64,000 nucleotides of DNA, from contig NZ_ATDL01000018.1 in NCBI RefSeq assembly GCF_000416985.1, forward strand, positions 62,001 to 126,000, written 5' to 3'. The notes beneath the pieces were generated by a model. The model had not been told where the DNA came from and searched no databases. It worked only from the letters and a program-made list of their open reading frames with translations. The position numbers were made by a program, and so were the translations under genes. This stretch comes from Sphingobacterium paucimobilis HER1398. GTDB taxonomy: Bacteria; Bacteroidota; Bacteroidia; Sphingobacteriales; Sphingobacteriaceae. Below are positions 8,387 to 16,687 of this stretch, piece by piece; position 1 is the stretch's first letter, and every line of letters starts with the position of its first letter.

Positions 8387-9100
8387 ATGAAACTGACGAA
8401 AGAACAGATCCTGAGGTATAAAAAACAAATCTCCTTCCCTCCCATAGGTATTGATGGACAAGGAAAGATCTGCCAGAGTCGCGTCCTTGTAATCGGCGCA
8501 GGCGGATTGGGAGCCCCAATTCTATTATATCTTGCCGCCGCAGGTATAGGTACGATCGCATGTGTTGACTTTGACCTTGTCGAAATCCACAACTTACATC
8601 GACAGGTCATACACCAGCAAACGAACCTGACAGTACCTAAAGTCCTATCCGCCCAGCAGGCCATCAAGGCACTCAATCCAGACGTGTGTTTTGAACCCAT
8701 CATAGCGAAAATAACCAATGAAAACGTAGACGCGTACGTATCTGCTTATGATATCGTACTCGATGGCACAGATAATTTTACCAGTCGATACATTATTAAT
8801 GATGCTTGTGTGAGGTTGAATAAGCCGTTGGTATATGGTTCGATACTTAACTTCGAAATCCAGCTTGCTGTTTTCAATCATCAGGGTTCCAAAAATCTTC
8901 GTGATATATTCCCCACTCCCCCCGCAGCTGAAGACGTACCGAACTGCGATCTTAATGGGGTCATGAATAGCGTACCTGGCATACTGGGGTTGATGATGGT
9001 ACAAGAGACCCTAAGAATAATAACCGAGACATCTGATTTCAGAAACCAACTCCTTATTTTAAATACGAAAACCTGGGATATCAATAAAATCAAGATGTAG
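8387..9100 (+). CDS. thiF: ThiF/MoeB-family adenylyltransferase (ThiS activating)
   Basis: E1-like enzyme expected to adenylate the ThiS C-terminal glycine. The 237 residues show the nucleotide loop VIGAGGLGAPILLYLAAAGIG, then DFDLVEIHNLHRQ and the catalytic Asp region DGTDNFTSRYIIND, and one Cys in VPNCDLNGVM. The two CxxC pairs that bind structural zinc in most ThiF/MoeB proteins are absent: where the first pair is expected the sequence reads KNLRDIFP, and no C-terminal pair is present. Last gene of the operon, 11 bp after thiH. Confidence 0.9.
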   Translation: MKLTKEQILRYKKQISFPPIGIDGQGKICQSRVLVIGAGGLGAPILLYLAAAGIGTIACVDFDLVEIHNLHRQVIHQQTNLTVPKVLSAQQAIKALNPDVCFEPIIAKITNENVDAYVSAYDIVLDGTDNFTSRYIINDACVRLNKPLVYGSILNFEIQLAVFNHQGSKNLRDIFPTPPAAEDVPNCDLNGVMNSVPGILGLMMVQETLRIITETSDFRNQLLILNTKTWDINKIKM

Positions 9101-9109
9101 CACCTTTAT

Positions 9110-9261
9110 AAAAAAATCCTGAAGCGGGGAGCTCCAGGATTTACCAAACCAATTATTAACCTAAATATGAAATTATGAATTTTATATTCATTACAACTAA
9201 CGCAAACGAGGTACCAAACTAATAGTTGAACAGATATTTAACAGTATTTTAACACAAAAAT
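9110..9261 (-). repeat. Dispersed repeat copy B (hairpin, 40-bp box, TTAACA pair)
   Basis: Starts 10 bp after the thiF stop. A-rich run, then stem 9116-9121 with 9135-9140 around an inner AGC/GCT pairing and GGGGA loop, then the same box as copy A (9141-9179, with ACCAAACCAATTATTAACCT), then TTAACA-N5-TTAACA at 9239-9255, 98 bp after the hairpin. It may terminate the thi transcript, and on the minus strand looks like a roughly 100-nt RNA ending in the hairpin and seven T. Confidence 0.7.
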
Positions 9262-9305
9262 ATTGCAGTACGATAAAATAGGTTTTTCACCCCTGTCAAC
9301 TGTGC

Positions 9306-9454
9306 ATAAAAAATCCTGAAGCGGGGAGCCTCAGGATTTTACCAAACCAATTATTAACCTAAATTATGAAATTATGAATGTTATATTCACCCTTATAACG
9401 CTATCTTTTGGGATTTAATTGTATCGGCAACCAATGCTTAACACTTTTTAACAA
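9306..9454 (-). repeat. Dispersed repeat copy C (hairpin, 40-bp box, TTAACA pair)
   Basis: Second downstream copy in the same orientation, 45 bp after copy B. Stem 9311-9319 with 9331-9339 and a GGGGA loop, box at 9339-9378, and TTAACA-N4-TTAACA at 9438-9453, 99 bp after the hairpin. Together with B it fills the 400-bp gap between thiF and the next gene; no ORF is supported there. Confidence 0.7.
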
Positions 9455-9500
9455 TTCCTCGTCTTTGTTGCCCACATCTGCCCATAGATCCCCACATAGA

Positions 9501-10151
9501 TTAATGTGGAGCTAATATCTCAACAACTCTGTCACTCAGCCGGGTGATATCCGACTTGAGTCCGACCATTAAGGTCAGCGCATGAAAAGGCTTCCTTTGT
9601 ACCCGATTCACGTTATACATATACCCCACCTCTGTACCAATAAAAAAGCCATTAAAGCGATAATCGGCGCCTACCCCCAATTTCGTGCCGAAGGCAATAG
9701 ATTTCAGATACTCGATATGGACCACATTATCGACAAGATTAGACCGTGGCTCATGCACCAAACCAATAGTCGGGCCTAAATAAACATAGGTATTGAGCCG
9801 ATCAAACTGCCTTCGCGTCCCCGCTGCCATACTCAACATATAGAAGTTGGAGAGCCCATTTTTCAGAATAGTATTAAAGTCGGGATCTGGAGCTTTCTGA
9901 TCGTACTTGAATGCCAACATATACAGCGCTGGATACAGATAGTATTTGGGATTGTTCAATGCGATATCCAACCCCATGCTTCCCACAAAAAGCTTTGGAG
10001 AAAGTACATCTCTGGCTTTTCCCAATGGAATGCCCAAGCCGGTACCGGCAAAATAGTAGACCTTTTTGTAATGAATGGTATCTACCCCCTGTTGTGCAAA
10101 CAGTACAATAGACAGCAGCAGCATGACAAACACTAATAAAGCTCGATTCAT
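9501..10151 (-). CDS. Conserved hypothetical, probable outer-membrane beta-barrel
   Basis: Not recognised as a named family. The 216 residues begin with a clear Sec signal peptide (MNRALLVFVMLLLSIVLFAQ, cleavage likely after FAQ). The mature part has alternating-residue segments such as VYYFAGTGLGIPLG, LNTYVYLGPTIGLV, AFGTKLGVGADYRFN and FFIGTEVGYMYNVNR, typical of an eight-stranded outer-membrane barrel, although the last strand does not end in an aromatic residue. The minus-strand gene shares its upstream side with the end of the wbqC-like gene 98 bp away. Function unknown. Confidence 0.7.
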   Translation of the reverse strand: MNRALLVFVMLLLSIVLFAQQGVDTIHYKKVYYFAGTGLGIPLGKARDVLSPKLFVGSMGLDIALNNPKYYLYPALYMLAFKYDQKAPDPDFNTILKNGLSNFYMLSMAAGTRRQFDRLNTYVYLGPTIGLVHEPRSNLVDNVVHIEYLKSIAFGTKLGVGADYRFNGFFIGTEVGYMYNVNRVQRKPFHALTLMVGLKSDITRLSDRVVEILAPH

Positions 10152-10205
10152 CGTTATATATTATAAGGTACCTGATAGGGTTACGTCCACATATAACAAT
10201 GATCT

Positions 10206-10227
10206 CCTTTTATGGTTTTATAAAAGG
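10206..10227. terminator. Inverted repeat downstream of the WbqC gene
   Basis: CCTTTTAT and ATAAAAGG form an 8-bp stem around a 6-nt loop, 23 bp past the stop of the minus-strand WbqC gene. There is no T run after it, so it is a weak candidate terminator. Confidence 0.35.
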
Positions 10228-10249
10228 TATAGATTCTGGCCTTATAAAT

Positions 10250-10858
10250 CTACAGGTACATTTTACTCTGAGGGCCTTGATTGAATAGTAAGTCGATGAT
10301 GCTCACATTAGGCTGAAAGCCTGTCTTCTCTTCGAAAACCTGATAGTAAACCTTGGGATTGGTATATACCGAAGTCTTTTTCGGATGGATCGATGTCCTG
10401 AAGTCCAAACCTTCATAGTTCTTTACGTAACGATCGGTACATTGTATCTCGCGTTGTATCTTCAGCAACCGTAGCATCAATTCAAGCTGCTCGCGATTAA
10501 AATCGAAAAGATACTCGAACTGCCGCTCATAAAATGGGGCAAACTCATCTTCATAGTACTCAAAATAAGCCGAACTGCGGTAGGCTGTCTGTATACTTGC
10601 CCAATGTAAGCGCTGCCAGTCGTGATCATAACTGATCTTGACTTCCTTCATCGCGACATGCTCCTTGCGTCCGTGCTGTATAGGAATCATCAAGTCCAAT
10701 ATCCCATTAGCGGTTGCGATATGCGTCCTGCTTCTATACGTCTGCTTTGGAAAATGCTCATGCTGGTCCAGAAGAATGGAGTCCGCATGTTGTGAAATAG
10801 CATGAAAATACGATACCGGAGGAAGATAATTTGCAGATAATAGGACAGGAATTGACAT
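10250..10858 (-). CDS. WbqC-family protein
   Basis: The 202 residues match the WbqC-like family: LLSANYLPPVSYFHAIS at the start, HEHFPKQTYRSRTHIATANG, LMIPIQHGR, the segment DWQRLHWASIQTAYRSSAYFE and FDFNREQLELMLRLL. Members occur near polysaccharide and signal-peptidase genes in Bacteroidota and are thought to act in surface sugar or amino-sugar modification, but the reaction is not settled. The downstream-facing pair of envelope genes (acyltransferase, GT2) is transcribed divergently from it. Confidence 0.88.
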   Translation of the reverse strand: MSIPVLLSANYLPPVSYFHAISQHADSILLDQHEHFPKQTYRSRTHIATANGILDLMIPIQHGRKEHVAMKEVKISYDHDWQRLHWASIQTAYRSSAYFEYYEDEFAPFYERQFEYLFDFNREQLELMLRLLKIQREIQCTDRYVKNYEGLDFRTSIHPKKTSVYTNPKVYYQVFEEKTGFQPNVSIIDLLFNQGPQSKMYL

Positions 10859-10887
10859 ATTTTAAAAACTAACGTTGAATTTGGCCA

Positions 10888-10895
10888 CAAAAATA
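10888..10895 (-). promoter_or_regulatory. -7 promoter box of the WbqC gene
   Basis: The minus strand reads TATTTTTG, an exact TAnnTTTG match, 29 bp before the ATG. It shares the 233-bp divergent interval with the acyltransferase promoter. Confidence 0.5.
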
Positions 10896-11002
10896 ATGTT
10901 ATTAAAGGATATTTCCGACACAAAAACGCAGTAAAGGGATTTCTACATGCTTTATTACGCTTCTTTTTTGAACAGGTGTTCGTGAATGCTGCGCTTTTTA
11001 TC

Positions 11003-11010
11003 TAAGTTTG
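11003..11010 (+). promoter_or_regulatory. -7 promoter box of the acyltransferase-GT2 pair
   Basis: TAAGTTTG matches TAnnTTTG. The predicted leader of about 75 nt contains a perfect 7-bp hairpin with a 3-nt loop (11044-11050 with 11054-11060). Confidence 0.5.
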
Positions 11011-11091
11011 TGTAACTAAAACGTCACAGCCTAACCGAGATGAAATATCCGTGGGATATTCTGTAAGGTTATTAAAAGACAATATGCACGA

Positions 11092-11964
11092 ATGAAAAAA
11101 AATATACTGCATTTTATTTTACAGACAATGTCCAGAATGCCATTCTGGATGCTGTATGCGATCTCGGATGTATTGTATATATTAATCTATCATGTACTGG
11201 GCTACCGAAAGAAAGTCGTTTATAAAAATCTTCGAAATTCATTCCCTGAGAAAACGGAAGCGGAGATAAAAGAGATCGCCAAGAAATTCTATCGTTACTT
11301 CCCCGATATTATTGTCGAGGTCATAAAAATGTTCAGCATTAACCCCAAAGAAGTAGAGAAACGTATCGAGCTCCTTAATCCGGAAGAAGTATACCGACAT
11401 TTCGATGCCGGAAAAGGTGTAATCGGTGTCACTGCGCATTATGGAAATTGGGAACTGGGAATACATCGCCTATCATTGATGACCGACTTTGACCGTCTGG
11501 TCATATACAAACCCCTAAACAATAACGATATCAATCAAATATACAACGGAGTCCGAACTCGATTTGGAGCCACCATGGTGCCCATGAAGCAGATTTTGAG
11601 ACATATTGTACGTTTGAAAAACACGCCACATATCAGCATGTTTGTAGCGGACCAGACTCCGGTATATCAGGACTCGGACTATTACATGACCTTCTTGAAC
11701 CAAGAAACCCTGGTATATACGGGGACTGAACGGATCGCCAAAATGACAGGCAACCCGGTGGTTTTCTGTCATATCGGAAGAAAACAAAAAAGAGGTTATT
11801 ATTTTTGTAAATTTACAACTTTAGTAGAGCAACCATCTGAATATGGTGACCATGAAATAACGCATATACACAATGAGTTTACGGAGCAGATCATCCGTGA
11901 ACAGCCACAATACTGGCTATGGTCTCATAATCGATGGAAAAGACAGAGAAAAAATAAAGCATGA
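11092..11964 (+). CDS. LpxL/HtrB-type lysophospholipid (lipid A) acyltransferase family protein
   Basis: The 290-residue protein has one N-terminal membrane segment and the acyltransferase motif TAHYGNWELG (H-x4-E), followed by VADQTPVYQDSDYYMTFLNQ and TGTERIAKMTGNPVVFCHIG. LpxL-like enzymes add a secondary acyl chain to lipid A at the inner membrane's cytoplasmic face. In Bacteroidota the family also has aminolipid-synthesis members, so the acceptor is uncertain. It overlaps the following GT2 gene by 4 bp, indicating one transcript. Confidence 0.88.
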   Translation: MKKNILHFILQTMSRMPFWMLYAISDVLYILIYHVLGYRKKVVYKNLRNSFPEKTEAEIKEIAKKFYRYFPDIIVEVIKMFSINPKEVEKRIELLNPEEVYRHFDAGKGVIGVTAHYGNWELGIHRLSLMTDFDRLVIYKPLNNNDINQIYNGVRTRFGATMVPMKQILRHIVRLKNTPHISMFVADQTPVYQDSDYYMTFLNQETLVYTGTERIAKMTGNPVVFCHIGRKQKRGYYFCKFTTLVEQPSEYGDHEITHIHNEFTEQIIREQPQYWLWSHNRWKRQRKNKA

Positions 11965-13001
11965 CACAATACCCTAAGGTCGCCGTTGTAATATTGAACT
12001 GGAATGGCAAATATTTCTTAGAAAAGTTTTTGCCTTCTATATATAACAGTACGTATCCCAATGTCGAATTCATCATTGGGGACAATGCTTCGACAGATGA
12101 TTCTATTGCTTTTGTCAAGGAAATCTATCCCCATATTCGAATCGTCCAAAATGAAGATAATTTTGGGTTTGCAGGAGGATACAACAAAATCTTGGAGCAA
12201 GTCGATGCCCCCTATTACGTACTGCTCAACTCTGACGTGGAGGTAAGTCCTTCTTGGATCGAACCCGTCATTGAAATGATGATCAGGGAAGACTATGTGG
12301 CTGCACAGCCCAAGATCCGCTCTTTCCACAAAAAGGATAGTTTTGAGCATGCCGGTGCAGGTGGTGGCTATATGGATACCTATGGCTACCCTTTTTGCAG
12401 AGGGCGGATATTACATTCGGTAGAACTCGATACAGGCCAATACGATGACGAGCAGGAAGTATTCTGGGCAACGGGAGCCGCACTCTTTATCAAATCGGAC
12501 GCTTGGCGCGAAGTACAGGGCTTTGATGCGGATTTTTTCGCACATATGGAGGAGATTGACCTGTGCTGGCGTTTGAAAAAACTAGGCTATCGAATCGGTT
12601 ACTGCCCCAACAGCCTGGTGTATCATGTCGGTGGTGGCACCTTGGATACCAGTAATCCTAAAAAAACCTATCTGAATTTTAGAAACAGCTTAGTGATGCT
12701 CCAAAAAAACCTTGCCTTTTGGATGGCGGTATGGGCAATCTTTGCCAGGCTTTGGCTAGATCTTGCAGCGCTCCTGCATTTTCTGCTAAAAGGGAAACCG
12801 AAAGACGCATGGGCCGTCAGTAGAGCACACCAGTACTTTTTCCTCAACTTCTTCCGAAATGCAGCCAAAAGAAAAAAAAATACAGCCGCTTACAATAAAA
12901 TGGGGCTTTATAAAAAATGCATAATTTGGGACTATTACATGAACAAAATGCAGCGTTTTTCGGACTTACCTACAAATAATTTTTATTTAAAGAACAAATA
13001 A
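11961..13001 (+). CDS. Glycosyltransferase family 2
   Basis: The 346-residue protein starts VAVVILNWNGKYFLEKFLPS, with the GT-A features IIGDNASTDDSI and YYVLLNSDVEVSPSWIEP, where the DxD-like SDVE binds the nucleotide-sugar metal ion. The conserved TGAALFIKSDAWREVQGFDA, then FFAHMEEIDLCWRLKKLGY and YCPNSLVYHVGGGTL put it in the rhamnosyl/WbbL-like branch. A hydrophobic stretch near residues 245-275 probably touches the membrane. It likely adds sugars to a surface glycan; the substrate is unknown. Confidence 0.9.
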   Translation: MTQYPKVAVVILNWNGKYFLEKFLPSIYNSTYPNVEFIIGDNASTDDSIAFVKEIYPHIRIVQNEDNFGFAGGYNKILEQVDAPYYVLLNSDVEVSPSWIEPVIEMMIREDYVAAQPKIRSFHKKDSFEHAGAGGGYMDTYGYPFCRGRILHSVELDTGQYDDEQEVFWATGAALFIKSDAWREVQGFDADFFAHMEEIDLCWRLKKLGYRIGYCPNSLVYHVGGGTLDTSNPKKTYLNFRNSLVMLQKNLAFWMAVWAIFARLWLDLAALLHFLLKGKPKDAWAVSRAHQYFFLNFFRNAAKRKKNTAAYNKMGLYKKCIIWDYYMNKMQRFSDLPTNNFYLKNK

Positions 13002-13101
13002 CGAATCTCTTAAAAAACAATCCTTTTTTGCGCCATACGATTGCGCAAAATATTGGCATAAAATTATATTAGGCTTACAAAATTTCTTAATTTCGTTGCA
13101 T

Positions 13102-15123
13102 ATGTTGCAGGATATCCAAACGAAAATAGAAGAATTAACAGCTGAATTAAATACGTACAACTACCAATATTATGTATTGGCAAACTCAGCAATTTCAGAT
13201 TATGACTTTGACCAAAAACTCAAAGAACTCGAGGCACTGGAATCGGAATACCCACAATATAGAGATCCTAACTCGCCTACCCTAAAAGTTGGTGGAGATA
13301 TAACATCCAAATTCAATACAGTACAGCATCGTTGGCCGATGCTGTCGCTGAGCAATACCTACAACGAACAAGAACTAATAGACTTTGATGAGCGAGTACG
13401 CAAGGCAATAGGTCATGAGGTTGCCTATGTCTGTGAATTGAAATTTGACGGACTGTCTATCTCACTGACCTACGAAAATGGAAAGCTGACCCAGGCTGTA
13501 ACACGTGGAGACGGAATACAGGGCGATGAAGTCACCAATAATGTACGCACGATACGAAGTATCCCCCATCAACTCAAGTCGAACATCGCCTATCCTGATG
13601 TTTTCGAAATCAGAGGTGAAATCTTTATGCACAAATCTGCTTTTTTGAGATTGAATAAAGAGCGTGAAGACAATGGAGAAGCGACATACGCCAATCCACG
13701 AAATTTTGCGTCTGGAACGATCAAGTTACAAGACTCTGCAGAGGTTTCAAAGCGTCCTTTGGATTGTTTCCTCTACTTTCTATACATGGAAAACAGAAAC
13801 CGGGCCTACCAATCGCATTGGGAAAGCCTATGCGCCGTGCGCGACTGGGGATTCCATGTATCAGAACACAGCAAACTATGTAGCTCGATCGAAGAAGTAT
13901 TAAGCTTTGTCCACTATTGGGATACAGAGCGTCATCAGCTCACCTATGATATAGATGGAATCGTTATCAAGGTCAATGACTATGCTTATCAGGAAGAACT
14001 TGGCTTTACCGCAAAGTCTCCCCGCTGGGCAACTTCCTATAAATTCAAAGCCGAGCGTGTCGAGACCACACTGGAAGCCGTGACTTATCAGGTCGGCCGT
14101 ACAGGAGCAGTCACTCCAGTAGCCAACCTCAGCCCTGTCCTATTGGCCGGTACCACTGTAAAACGGGCATCCCTGCATAACGCCAATGAGATCGAGCGTC
14201 TTGATCTCTATGAAAAGGATACCGTGTATGTCGAAAAAGGTGGCGAAATCATACCCAAAGTAATAGGCGTCAATACCGAAAAACGAGATCCTAGTGCAAC
14301 TCCCATAAAATATCCTGAGCATTGTCCAGAATGCGGAACAATGCTGGTAAGACAAGAAGGAGAAGCGGTGCATTATTGTCCCAATGAGGATGGTTGTGAG
14401 CCTCAAATAATTGGCAAGCTCCAACATTTCATAGGCCGTAAGATGATGGATATACAGGGATTGGGCGACGAAACGATAGTGACGTTCTATAAACTGGACC
14501 TGTTGCGTCATATTTCTGATATCTATACACTTCAGGAAAAGCGCGATGTCCTGGTGACGATTGAGCGCTTTGGCCAGCGTTCTATAGACAATATGATAAA
14601 GGGTATAGCGGACTCAAAAAACAAGCCTTTTGAAAAAGTGCTATTTGCATTGGGCATACGCCATGTAGGCGAAACTGTAGCCAAGAAACTGGCGCTCCAT
14701 TTCAAATCGCTCGACAACCTGAAACAAGCAAGCATAGAAGAAATCGCATCCGTACAGGACATCGGTATACGCATTGCGGAGAGTGTACATCAATATCTTT
14801 CCGAACCAGAACATCAGACCGAACTGGATAAATTGAAGGCTTACGGCCTGCAATTTGAAATCGAGGAAAAGACCGTCGAACTGGCCGGAAGTAGTCTGGA
14901 AGGAAAGACGTTCTTAATATCCGGTGTATTTGCTGCACATAGCAGGGAAGATCTGACTGCACTGATCGAATCACATGGCGGAAAAATGCTGAGCAGTATA
15001 TCATCTAAACTGAACTACTTGGTCGCTGGAGACAAAATGGGACCTTCCAAGCTGGTAAAAGCGGAAAAGCTAAAGGTTCCGATCATATCGGATGAAGAAT
15101 TGCTAAAAATGATTAATCAATAA
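13102..15123 (+). CDS. ligA: NAD-dependent DNA ligase
   Basis: Seals nicks in replication and repair using NAD+. From the ATG at 13102 it has 673 residues, normal for LigA. The adenylation Lys is in CELKFDGLS near residue 115, followed by TRGDGIQGDEVTNNVRTI, the OB-fold region YQVGRTGAVTPVANLSPV, a Cys4 zinc finger (CPECG...CPNEDGC), helix-hairpin-helix repeats, and a C-terminal BRCT domain (GKTFLISGVF to the end). A TTG codon at 13096 in frame adds two residues but is less likely. Confidence 0.97.
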   Translation: MLQDIQTKIEELTAELNTYNYQYYVLANSAISDYDFDQKLKELEALESEYPQYRDPNSPTLKVGGDITSKFNTVQHRWPMLSLSNTYNEQELIDFDERVRKAIGHEVAYVCELKFDGLSISLTYENGKLTQAVTRGDGIQGDEVTNNVRTIRSIPHQLKSNIAYPDVFEIRGEIFMHKSAFLRLNKEREDNGEATYANPRNFASGTIKLQDSAEVSKRPLDCFLYFLYMENRNRAYQSHWESLCAVRDWGFHVSEHSKLCSSIEEVLSFVHYWDTERHQLTYDIDGIVIKVNDYAYQEELGFTAKSPRWATSYKFKAERVETTLEAVTYQVGRTGAVTPVANLSPVLLAGTTVKRASLHNANEIERLDLYEKDTVYVEKGGEIIPKVIGVNTEKRDPSATPIKYPEHCPECGTMLVRQEGEAVHYCPNEDGCEPQIIGKLQHFIGRKMMDIQGLGDETIVTFYKLDLLRHISDIYTLQEKRDVLVTIERFGQRSIDNMIKGIADSKNKPFEKVLFALGIRHVGETVAKKLALHFKSLDNLKQASIEEIASVQDIGIRIAESVHQYLSEPEHQTELDKLKAYGLQFEIEEKTVELAGSSLEGKTFLISGVFAAHSREDLTALIESHGGKMLSSISSKLNYLVAGDKMGPSKLVKAEKLKVPIISDEELLKMINQ

Positions 15124-15157
15124 CAACAATAATATCTAAAAATCAGACTTAAAAACA

Positions 15158-16036
15158 ATGAATGAGATTCAGGGCGCGGGTGTAGCATTGGTTACCCCTT
15201 TTAATGCAGATGGAACAATTGATTTTGAAACGCTAGAACAACTGATTGAGTTTCAAATCAAAGAAGGAATGAACTACTTAGTATCACTGGGTACGACAGG
15301 AGAGACGGCGACATTAAGCACTGAAGAACGAAAGCAGGTTTGGAAGTTTACAGCAGATAAAGTCAATGGACGCCTGCCGCTTATAGCTGGAATAGGTGGT
15401 AATAATACCCTAGAAATCGTACAGCAGATTCAAGATTTTGATACCAATGGTTATTGTGCCATCCTTTCGGTGTCTCCTTATTATAATAAACCTACTCAGG
15501 AAGGCATATACCAACATTATAAAGCCATAGCAGCAGCCTCAAAACTGCCGATAATCCTCTATAATGTACCTGGCCGAACAGGAAGTAATATGACCGCTGC
15601 GACGACGGTCCGACTGGCAAACGATTTTTCAAATATAGTGGCTATTAAAGAGGCTTCAGGAAGCTTTAGCCAATTTTCAGAAATCTTACGGGATAAACCT
15701 GAAAACTTCCAATTGATATCTGGAGATGACCCCGCTACCCTACCCATGATGGCACTAGGCGCTATCGGTGTAATATCGGTCATCGGAAATGCATACCCAA
15801 AATTGGTTGCCGACTTGGTAAAAAAATGCCAGGAAGGAAACTATGAAGAAGCACGAACTATACATAGTCAGCTCTTAGACATCACTGATCTATGCTTCGT
15901 AGAGGGCAATCCTGCAGGAGTAAAATATATCCTTCGTCAAAAAAACATAGGTGATGACACGGTGAGATTACCTTTAGTTAAAATAAGCGAACCTACACAG
16001 GTACAGATACAAAAGGAAATGGCCAAACTGAAATAG
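15158..16036 (+). CDS. dapA: 4-hydroxy-tetrahydrodipicolinate synthase
   Basis: Condenses pyruvate with aspartate semialdehyde, the first committed step of lysine and diaminopimelate synthesis. The 292-residue TIM barrel has GVALVTPF, the SLGTTGETATLS loop, the Tyr in ILYNVPGRTG, and the Schiff-base Lys in IVAIKEASG, with GDDPATLPMMALGAIGVISV. It follows ligA by 34 bp and is closed by a strong terminator. Confidence 0.97.
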   Translation: MNEIQGAGVALVTPFNADGTIDFETLEQLIEFQIKEGMNYLVSLGTTGETATLSTEERKQVWKFTADKVNGRLPLIAGIGGNNTLEIVQQIQDFDTNGYCAILSVSPYYNKPTQEGIYQHYKAIAAASKLPIILYNVPGRTGSNMTAATTVRLANDFSNIVAIKEASGSFSQFSEILRDKPENFQLISGDDPATLPMMALGAIGVISVIGNAYPKLVADLVKKCQEGNYEEARTIHSQLLDITDLCFVEGNPAGVKYILRQKNIGDDTVRLPLVKISEPTQVQIQKEMAKLK

Positions 16037-16063
16037 CACAAATTGGTCTATAATTACCTATAG

Positions 16064-16107
16064 ATCCCGACTTGACCACCTTAAGATCAAGTCGGGATTT
16101 TTTTTTT
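16064..16107 (+). terminator. Intrinsic terminator after dapA
   Basis: A perfect 12-bp stem (16064-16075 with 16087-16098) is followed by about ten T. Confidence 0.9.
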
Positions 16108-16242
16108 AGTATTGCTCGGCCGCATACTTCTCTCCCTTTACCCTCCTTCTGACCATGTGCAAAGCGAATTTGTTTAAATTCATTTGCTCATTATATAAAC
16201 ATATCTAGTATCTTTAATCTATCAAGTAATTGTATAACTCGT

Positions 16243-16650
16243 ATGACAGAAGCAAATACTCCTCCAAAGAAAAGAGGTGCAAAGCTAAAAAGCTTTTTAG
16301 GTTGGACATTTTTAGTGATTATGTTGGCACTTGCCGGTTTTCTCTATTTCCAGTACTATTTCGTATTTGGAGAGGGCGTAAAGTCGGGCTACCTCAATTA
16401 TGCTGTAAAAAAGGGAAATCTCTTTAAAACCTATGAGGGTAAGCTGATCCAAGAAGGATTCGGCAGTGGTAGAGCTGGAGCATTAACAAGCAATGAGTTT
16501 GTATTTTCCGTAGAGAATGATTCTATTTTTCAGGTATTAGAAACCAATAGCGGAAAGTTCTTTGACCTCCATTATAAAGAGTATCACGGTGTCGTACCAT
16601 GGCGTGGCAATACCAAGTATATCGTCGATCGCATCGTCCAGATGAAATAG
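16243..16650 (+). CDS. Small membrane-anchored protein, conserved hypothetical
   Basis: A 135-residue protein with a basic N terminus, one transmembrane helix at about residues 21-43 (WTFLVIMLALAGFLYFQYYF) and a roughly 90-residue outer domain with KTYEGKLIQEGF and EFVFSVENDSIFQVLE. I know similar Bacteroidota proteins often labelled 6-phosphogluconate dehydrogenase by transfer of a wrong name; nothing here resembles that enzyme. A near-consensus -7 box (TATCTTTA, 16209-16216) lies 26 bp upstream. Function unknown. Confidence 0.75.
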   Translation: MTEANTPPKKRGAKLKSFLGWTFLVIMLALAGFLYFQYYFVFGEGVKSGYLNYAVKKGNLFKTYEGKLIQEGFGSGRAGALTSNEFVFSVENDSIFQVLETNSGKFFDLHYKEYHGVVPWRGNTKYIVDRIVQMK

Positions 16651-16687
16651 TTAAAAAACTGGCACACCTATTTGCATAAAATCCAAT

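Noticed and set aside
16243..16650. 6-phosphogluconate dehydrogenase
   Set aside because: A name I associate with similar proteins, but the sequence has one membrane helix, no dinucleotide fold and is far too short.
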